NCBI GenBank assembly: GCA_947311845.1
Contig: CAMZMU010000075.1
Span: forward strand, 22,672,577 to 22,736,576
Direction: 5' to 3'
From: Poa pratensis
Taxonomy: Eukaryota; Streptophyta; Magnoliopsida; Poales; Poaceae
Length of the DNA stretch: 64,000 nucleotides
In this document: positions 58,395-64,000 of the stretch, piece after piece
Position numbering within the stretch: position 1 is the stretch's first letter
How the letters are laid out: each line of letters opens with the position of its first letter
Made by a program: the position numbers and the translations under genes
Notes under the pieces: model-generated
What the model saw: the letters and a program-made list of their open reading frames with translations, nothing else
Database searches by the model: none
What the model was told of the DNA's origin: nothing

Positions 58395-59021
58395 TCAAGG
58401 TGGATCAGACACGTTGAGTTTGAGAATATGTAGATTATGTTGTTCTTTGGACTGGGCTTTAGTGAAGAAATCAGCAAGTTGAACCTCCGAAGGAACATAT
58501 GAGAGCTGAATTGTTGACTGTTGGCAGTGAGAGCGGGTGAAGAAAGCATCCACTCCAATATGCTTTGTCAGTTCATGCTTGACTGGATCATTTGCAATTT
58601 GAATAGCGGCTGTGCTGTCACATAAAATGGATGTGGGTGCATCACATGAGACACCAAGATCAGCCAATAACCAACGCAGCCAGATGATCTCTGATGTAGT
58701 GGTAGCAAGTGCTCGAAGCTCAGCCTCAGCACTAGAGCGAGACACAGCAATTTGTTTCTTGGACTTCCATGCAATGAGAGAGGTGCCAAGAAAGAGGCAG
58801 TAGCCTGTGATGGAGCGGCGGTCAGCGGGATCACTCGCCCAAGTGGAGTCAGAGTAAGCATGAAGCTGAAGCTGATTATCACGAGCATAGAATAGTCTTC
58901 GACATGTTGTTCCTCTCAAGTACCGAAGCACATGAAGCAAGTGACTATAATGGACTGATGTAGGAGCACTAACAAACTGACTGAGAATATGCACAGCATG
59001 AGCAATATCAGGTCTTGTCAC
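58395..59021 (-). pseudogene. Copia RNase H and C-terminus of RT
   Basis: RNase H removes the RNA strand during reverse transcription. An open stretch of 208 codons includes MTRPDIAHAVHILSQF (conserved end of Copia RT), then the RNase H motifs LHAYSDSTWASDPADRRS, AVSRSSAEAELRAL, ILCDSTAAIQIAND and HIGVDAFF, with the catalytic acidic residues in place. It is one frame away from the RT piece at 59042-59626 because of a frameshift near 59040. The end at 58395 is immediately before the polypurine tract. Confidence 0.9.
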
Positions 59022-59041
59022 AGTGAGATATACAAGACTGC

Positions 59042-59626
59042 CTACAAGATGACGATAGCGAGAGGGGTCCTCAAGGGAATACCATCAGTGGGGCGCAATT
59101 TCAGCTGAGTCTCCATGTGTGTGGCAGCAGTACGTGTGTCAGTGAGACCCGAGCGCAAGATCAAGTCCTGAGTATAGCGCTGTTGAGAGAGATAGTAACC
59201 ATCATTAGTGCAATCAACCTCAATTCCTAGAAAGTAACTGAGAGTCCCCAAATCTGACATTTTGAATTGCTCACTCAGCTTTTTCTTAACAAAGGCAATA
59301 TACTTTTGATCATCTCCGGTAATCAACATATCATCCACATAGAGCAAAAGCAACGTGCGGCCACGATCAGATGTGTGAGTGAAAAGAGCAGGGTCATGTT
59401 CACTAGAAGAAAAACCAGCAGCTCGAACCACAGAACGAAATCGCTCAAACCAAGCACGAGGGGCTTGTTTGAGTCCATATAGTGCCTTTCGAAGACGACA
59501 AACATAACCAGATGGGACCTCAACACCAGGAGGTGGTACCATATAGACTTCCTCATGTAGATCACCATGAAGGAAAGCATTTTTTACATCCATTTGAGAT
59601 ATGTTCCATGATCGAGCTGCTGCCAC
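59042..59626 (-). pseudogene. Copia reverse transcriptase, C-terminal piece
   Basis: Contains the RT motifs SQMDVKNAFLHGDLHEEVYM, LRKALYGLKQAPRAWFERF and the catalytic LLYVDDMLITGDD. The upstream half of the same domain lies beyond a hAT MITE, at 60164 and above. The frame breaks at TAG near 59042. Confidence 0.93.
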
Positions 59627-60155
59627 TAGGCCTGGAATTCGAGCCGAACCGAGCCGGCTCGGCTCGACTCGTTCAAGCTCGGTTAACTAGCGAGCTCGGC
59701 TCGACTCGGCTCGTTTCACAAACGAGTTCAGAATTGGAACTCGGCTCGGCTCTCTAAACTCGCGAGTTTGCTCGTTTAACTCGTTTAGCTCGGTAAAACT
59801 TTTAATTTGCATTATAATAGATTTTATGTATATTTTTTCTAATTATTTGAGCATGTATGATGCAATTATCAAAACAATCTACGACAATATGAAAATATTA
59901 ATAAATATCTAGTCGTTAAACTATGATAATTAGGTAAAATAAATCACAAAAGACAAGAATAATGTAACAATTATTTTTTACCGAGTTAAACGAGCTAAAC
60001 GAGTAGCTCGGAACTCGGCTCGTTTAACTCGAACTCGTTTAGCATCTAGAATGAAAACTCGGCTCGGCTCGTTTAGCAACGAGTTCGAGTCAAGTCGAGC
60101 CGAGTTCCGAGTTACTCGTTTAACTCGCGAGTTTCGAGTTTTAATTCCAGCCCTA
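59627..60155. mobile_element. hAT-type MITE inside the Copia RT gene
   Basis: 529 bp without coding capacity, flanked by the perfect 8-bp repeat GCTGCCAC (59619-59626 and 60156-60163). The ends are TAGGCCTGGAATT on the left and TAGGGCTGGAATT read in reverse on the right. Many GGCTCG/ACTCG words fill both subterminal regions, in opposite orientation. The size of the duplication and the TAGGG-type end indicate the hAT superfamily. Confidence 0.94.
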
Positions 60156-60163
60156 GCTGCCAC

Positions 60164-61310
60164 AGCAATCAGGGTGCGAACAGAGGTCATGTGAGCAACA
60201 GGAGCAAAAGTCTCATCATAGTCTCTTCCATGAGCTTGCTGAAAACCTCGAGCAACAAGTCTAGCCTTATAGCGTTCCACAGAACCATCTGATTTGGTTT
60301 TTACTTTGTATACCCATTTGCAGGTAATAGGGACTGTCCGAGGAGGTAATGGTACAAGATCCCATGTACCAGTACCTTCTAGGGCTGCAAGCTCCTCAGA
60401 CATGGCCAGCTTCCACTCAGGTAACACGACTGCCTCCTGATAATTAGTAGGCTCACTTACTGCTACAACACAAAAATCATTTTTATATTTAGTTGGGATC
60501 TCAAGTTTGGAGCGATCACGAAGACCATACCTGCTTGCTTGAGAGGATTCTTCAGTGCAAGGATCATTAGTACTGGCCGGGGCAGTAGGAGGCAGAGGAA
60601 TGGATGACTGAACATCAGATGATATTTTAGGACGACGACTATATACAAAAGGGAACGAATCTAAAAGTGGAGGAGCTGATGGAGGCGGTGAGGAGGGAGA
60701 CTGCAAAGGTGGATCTCGTGGTGAAGGTGGGTCTGATTCGTCTGACTCGTCTGAAGAGAAGATAGGTGGAAGAGAAAGAAAAGAGGTGGACTCTAAGGAA
60801 GTGAATGATGATGATATAGTGGAAGGGGAATAGAAGAATGGTTCATCCTCAATAAAGCTAACATCACGAGAAAAACGAATACGACGGGCTGAAGGATCAT
60901 AACAACGATAACCTTTATGTTCAAGACTATATCCAAGAAAAACACATTTAACAGACTGCGCAGTTAACTTAGTACGCTCACGAGGAGCTAGCAATACATA
61001 GCATGTGCATCCAAAAACACGAAGATGGTCATATGTGGGAGGAGAACCAAACAAGACCACACCAGGACATTTTCCCTGAAGACGAGATGAGGGCTGGATG
61101 TTTATGAGATACACAGCAGTAGAAATAGCTTCACCCCAGAAATGGGTAGGGACAAAGGAAGAAATCATAAGAGTACGAGCTGTCTCAATTATATGGCGAT
61201 GTTTGCGCTCAGCAACCCCATTCTGAGCATGAGCACCAGGACATGAGAGTTGAGGAAGGGTACCCTCAGAAGAAAGAAAATCACGAAAGGCTGTAGATAG
61301 ATATTCCCCC
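60164..61310 (-). pseudogene. Copia integrase C-terminus and RT N-terminus
   Basis: Reading down from about 61310: the end of the integrase core ([17 protein letters not shown], giving the E of the DDE triad), then [16 protein letters not shown], the C-terminal segment [18 protein letters not shown] and KCVFLGYS, a Ser/Pro-rich linker, and the start of RT ([59 protein letters not shown]). The ORF continues into the hAT MITE, which cuts RT after AVAARAG. Confidence 0.92.
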
Positions 61311-61668
61311 CTGAGTCAGAGCGAAAAACACAAATAGTACTGGAAAACTGAGTATATATAGAACACAACTGGGAACGATGTTTCATAAAATAAACCCAAG
61401 TATATCGGGAGTGATCATCAACAAAGATGACATAATGTTTGTGACCACCCTTTGAGGCAAACGGGGAGGGACCCCATACATCAGAGTGTACTAAATCGAA
61501 AAGGTTACTAGAATAAGTAGTGCTGGAAGGGTATGGAAGTTGTATCTGTTTCCCTAGCTTACAACCCTTACAAAGGAATCCAGCATCGACAGAAACATGA
61601 CCCAAAACACCCTGCTGGGCAAGACTAGATAAACGGAACCACATAGATGGCCTAAACGATGATGCCAC
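61189..61668 (-). pseudogene. Copia integrase, N-terminal and core part
   Basis: Inserts element DNA. Zinc-binding cysteines are in CKGCKLGKQ. The first two aspartates of the DDE core are in [14 protein letters not shown] and VFRSDSGG. Right after GG the frame slips: a run of six Gs near 61311 appears one short, so the glutamate is found in another frame. Confidence 0.9.
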
Positions 61669-63055
61669 TGGGCAAAGGAAAACGACGAAGTTGATCTCGA
61701 GGTTGAGGTAGAGGAGACATGCGACGCGGAAGCTGAAGGAAGATGTAGAGTGTCAAGTTCGTAGAGAGACGTGGATTCTCTACGGCGACGGCCAGTTCCA
61801 ATGATCCTCTTGCTCTGAAGATCCTGCACATAACAAGAGGTTTTGTCAAAACCGACAAAGTAGTCCATATCAGTTATTTGACCAACAGACATGAGATTCA
61901 TGGACAGTTTGGGGGCAAAAGAAATGTTAGGAACTGAAAATTCAGAAGTGAATAGAGCACCCTTATGAGTAATAGAACAAGGTGTACCATCAGCAGTATG
62001 AACAGAGGCACCATCCTTCACTGGCTGGCATGAAACAAGCTGTGAGCAATCAGAGGTCACGTGAAAAGAGGCTCCAGAGTCAAGCACCCATGGTTGAGTG
62101 ACGCGAGAATTAGACTGAGAGGTGGCAGAAATGGATGCACTCATGGCTGGTTGTTGTGGCTCACTAATCATACCGGCAGAGAGGCCCTTAACAGGAGGAC
62201 GACGCTGCTGCTGCTGAAGAGGACTTCCATATTTCTTTCTGCGATATTCAGACAACAATTCTGGATGAAGAGTAAAACAGCCATCAGCTGCATGTCCAGA
62301 CTTCTTGCAGTGAGAACAAACCTTTAGAGAAAAGCAGTTTTCAGCTCTATGTCCAGGCTCCTTGCAAAGAGGACATAAATTCCCTGAAGAAGAAAAACGA
62401 GGAGCTGCAAGAACACTGCTGTGTGGGGCGGATGATGAGCCAAGGGAGCGAAGACGAGTCTCTTCCGCAATCAAGCTAGCAAGTGCCTCATCCATAGTAG
62501 GAGGCGAGATGCGACCAAGCAGTTGTGTGCGATTGTTTTCAAAATCCTGCCTCAGCCTCATCACAAACTGAAACATGAAGGACTGAGCTTCATAATTCTC
62601 CTTGGCCACACAACATTCACATCCAGAGCGACTCTTTGGAGTCATTGGGAGAAGTTGGCTAGAGATTCGAGTAAAGGCTGCATAATAGTCCTCTATGGAC
62701 ATGTCCTGTTGTTGAAGGTTCTGAAGATTTTACAGCAAGGAATACTGAAGTGCACCACTGGGCTGAAGGTACCGTTGCTCCAAATACTTCCATATTTCTT
62801 TTGCAGTAGAGTGATACTCAAGACTCATCCGCAGTGAGGGAGCAACATTGAGGATTAAAGCACCCATAACTTTTGCATCTGCCTTTTTCCAAGCTTTCTT
62901 GGTGGCATCATCCTCCTTTTCATCAGGAGGATCATCAGTCAAATGCTCATAAAAACCAGCAGCCCTCACAACTGTTGTAATTGAGAATGCCCATCTCTGT
63001 AATTCGAGCCATCCAACTTGATATCAATTGAGAAGATAGAATTTTCCTTAGCCAT
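61554..63055 (-). pseudogene. Copia gag and protease
   Basis: The gag start is MAKENSIFSIDIKLDGSNYR at 63055, frameshifted near 62992 to AAGFYEHLTDD, LNVAPSLRMSLEYHSTAKEI. It is stopped by TAA near 62729, then open to 61554. Conserved parts: gag core (MSIEDYYAAFTRISSQLLPM), two CCHC knuckles (CPLCKEPGHRAENC and CSHCKKSGHAADGC, about 62300-62375), the aspartic protease site WVLDSGASFHVTSD (about 62060-62100), and the pre-integrase WHHRLGH (about 61660). A frameshift follows immediately. Confidence 0.92.
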
Positions 63056-63424
63056 GACTACAATTTCCACAGCTAGCACTAAAACAGAGCAGCCACGTGG
63101 TGCAGCACCAACCCAAAAACAGAGGCAAGAAGTAGTACCTAGTACATGCAAATAGCAGCAGCCACGAACGGGAGAGCAGCAGCAAACAGGAGACCAATCA
63201 TTCAAACCAGAAATCGGACCAGCAAGCAGCGAACCAGGGAACTCACGAACAAGCTGACTGAAGACAGGAGCTGCTCCGTCCGGCCGGACAACAGCCACCA
63301 ACAGGAAAAGGAAGAGCAGGAGGAGAAGCACGGGCACACGTGTGCCGGAAGGATGGCCGCCGGCAGCTCGCCGGCAGTGAGGTAGGTGGCGGCTAGGGAT
63401 TTGGCAACCCTAGCTCTGATACCA

Positions 63425-63562
63425 TGTCAATGAAACTGGAAAAAGGCCAAATCAATTCTCTCTATTGCAAGGCTGGGAGATATACTCCAGAGTACAAGGC
63501 CACATGGGCTTACACTTCTATGGGCCTAAATATACACACATACATATATATATATTCTAACA
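63425..63562 (-). repeat. 5' LTR of Copia (138 bp)
   Basis: TGTCAATGAAACTGG...ATTCTAACA on plus; on the element's strand TGTTAGAAT...TTGACA. It lacks the Stowaway present in the other LTR. The outer edge is followed by GTAGA and then EXO70 exon 5. Confidence 0.94.
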
Positions 63563-63801
63563 GTAGATAGGATGCAGGTTGATGCTCTAGAGGCTAAAAT
63601 TGGAAACTGGACCAAGATTATGCGAATTGCGGTGAGTCCTTTAAATATGCAAGTGGTGTATGTCTTCACACATCCAATTAACTGTCTATTCTTCAATAGA
63701 TGACACTCTTGCTTCCTGGAGAACGAAAACTTTGTGACGAGGTATTTGACGGTATCAGTTTCAACAAGGATCAGTGTTTCGCTGAACTGGCAGGAACTGG
63801 T

Positions 63802-63815
63802 GTTCAAAGTTCAAA
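63802..63815. repeat. 7-bp tandem duplication in EXO70 exon 6
   Basis: GTTCAAAGTTCAAA. One copy would keep the frame into LLSFGDAFAKSKRSP; two copies shift it. Confidence 0.85.
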
Positions 63816-64000
63816 CTCTTCTTAGCTTTGGAGATGCTTTTGCTAAAAGTAAAAGGTCTCCTGAAAAGCTGTTTTTACTGCTGGAAATGTATGAAGTAAT
63901 GCATGAACTTAGATCCGAGGTATGCTAAAAACACTCTTCTGCAATGCAACACCAAAATTATATATGCAGTATGTCATCGAATTTTATCAGTTATGTAGCA

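Larger units (their letters stand above)
58146..63562 (-). mobile_element. Copia retrotransposon inserted in EXO70 exon 5
   Basis: Short LTRs (58146-58381 and 63425-63562) bound a minus-strand gag-protease-integrase-RT-RNase H order, i.e. Copia. The 5-bp duplication GTAGA stands at 58141-58145 and 63563-63567. The primer-binding site TGGTATCAGAGC (complement of 63413-63424, initiator tRNA-Met type) directly abuts the right LTR. The polypurine tract GAAGGGGGG (complement of 58382-58390) abuts the left one. The 138-bp LTR equals the length known for Tos17, though homology was not tested. Several frameshifts and a stop make it inactive, but the LTRs are nearly identical outside a Stowaway insertion. 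Confidence 0.95.
55998..63919 (+). pseudogene. EXO70: EXO70 exocyst subunit (EXO70A-type) pseudogene, partial
   Basis: EXO70 tethers secretory vesicles to the plasma membrane as part of the exocyst. Six exons are readable with GT-AG introns: 55998-56175, 56285-56380, 57047-57252, 57395-57634, 58071-58145 plus 63568-63631 (split by a Copia element), and 63700-63919; the rest lies beyond the window. Family motifs in order: APLAQRVGALQDA, GSFQQRVSEIEAALHPVQ, AHANIDRANKSANDILAQ, LKGPHEDVVGYLKAV, INMLLSKSSLMIEGEF, PIEPDLL, IIPDVVPLLHALAQQLVQDG, FGDAFAKSKRSPEKLFLLLE. Many introns fit the EXO70A clade. Three lesions: a frameshift in exon 1 (56080-56115), the 5.4-kb Copia insertion in exon 5, and a 7-bp duplication GTTCAAA in exon 6 (63802-63815). 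Introns are retained, so it is not a retrocopy. Confidence 0.9.

Noticed and set aside
59627..60155. ORF 59978-61168 running into this block as part of RT
   Set aside because: The last residues of that ORF come from the hAT MITE; RT continues only after the MITE, at 59626 and below.

Overview
This is a window of nuclear DNA from a grass, most likely a Triticeae/Pooideae species with a large genome. The evidence is genes with GT-AG introns, many nested LTR retrotransposons, Stowaway and hAT MITEs, an antisense gene inside a Tat-type gypsy element, and cereal-type gene families. No prokaryotic or organellar features were seen. Nearly everything was assigned by reading translations and repeat ends by eye, without database searches.

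Only three stretches look like ordinary plant genes. The best is a three-exon MFS transporter of the UNE2 type (18921-20947, +), whose frame is broken by one missing G. The second is a short COR27-like (cold/clock-regulated) gene or gene fragment (38864-39151, -), with three evening elements just upstream. The third is an EXO70A-type exocyst subunit pseudogene (55998 to beyond 63919, +). It is split in exon 5 by a Copia element and carries frameshifts in exons 1 and 6.

The remainder is mobile DNA. (1) 1-484 and 8160-10736: a minus-strand gypsy element (gag and 5' LTR), cut by a complete 7.7-kb non-autonomous gypsy element (485-8159, target duplication GACGC). (2) 10755-13908: a hAT transposon with 8-bp duplication CACCCGAG and a decayed transposase. 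(3) 14.6-18.3 kb: a fold-back element and a solo LTR (16034-17688) that holds a small retroposed insert. (4) 21602-33917: a 3'-truncated Tat-type gypsy element with gag, protease, RT, two RNase H regions and integrase on +, and a spliced antisense gene on -. (5) 34.7-40.7 kb: two poly(A)-tailed retroposed inserts with perfect target duplications, a Helitron 3' end, a second fold-back element and an 18-bp micro-insertion. (6) 41.4-42.7 kb: a broken PIF/Harbinger transposase, flanked by a large LTR element without coding capacity (42748-51135). (7) 54358-55551: a 597-bp tandem duplication. (8) 58146-63562: a Copia element in EXO70, itself carrying a Stowaway MITE in one LTR and a hAT MITE in its RT gene.

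The target-site duplications fix much of the insertion order. I found no clearly new biological system. The most interesting items are the evening-element promoter, one of whose elements was copied by a tiny poly(A) insertion, the antisense gene of the Tat element, the conserved unknown ORF of the non-autonomous gypsy element, and the layered decay of EXO70.
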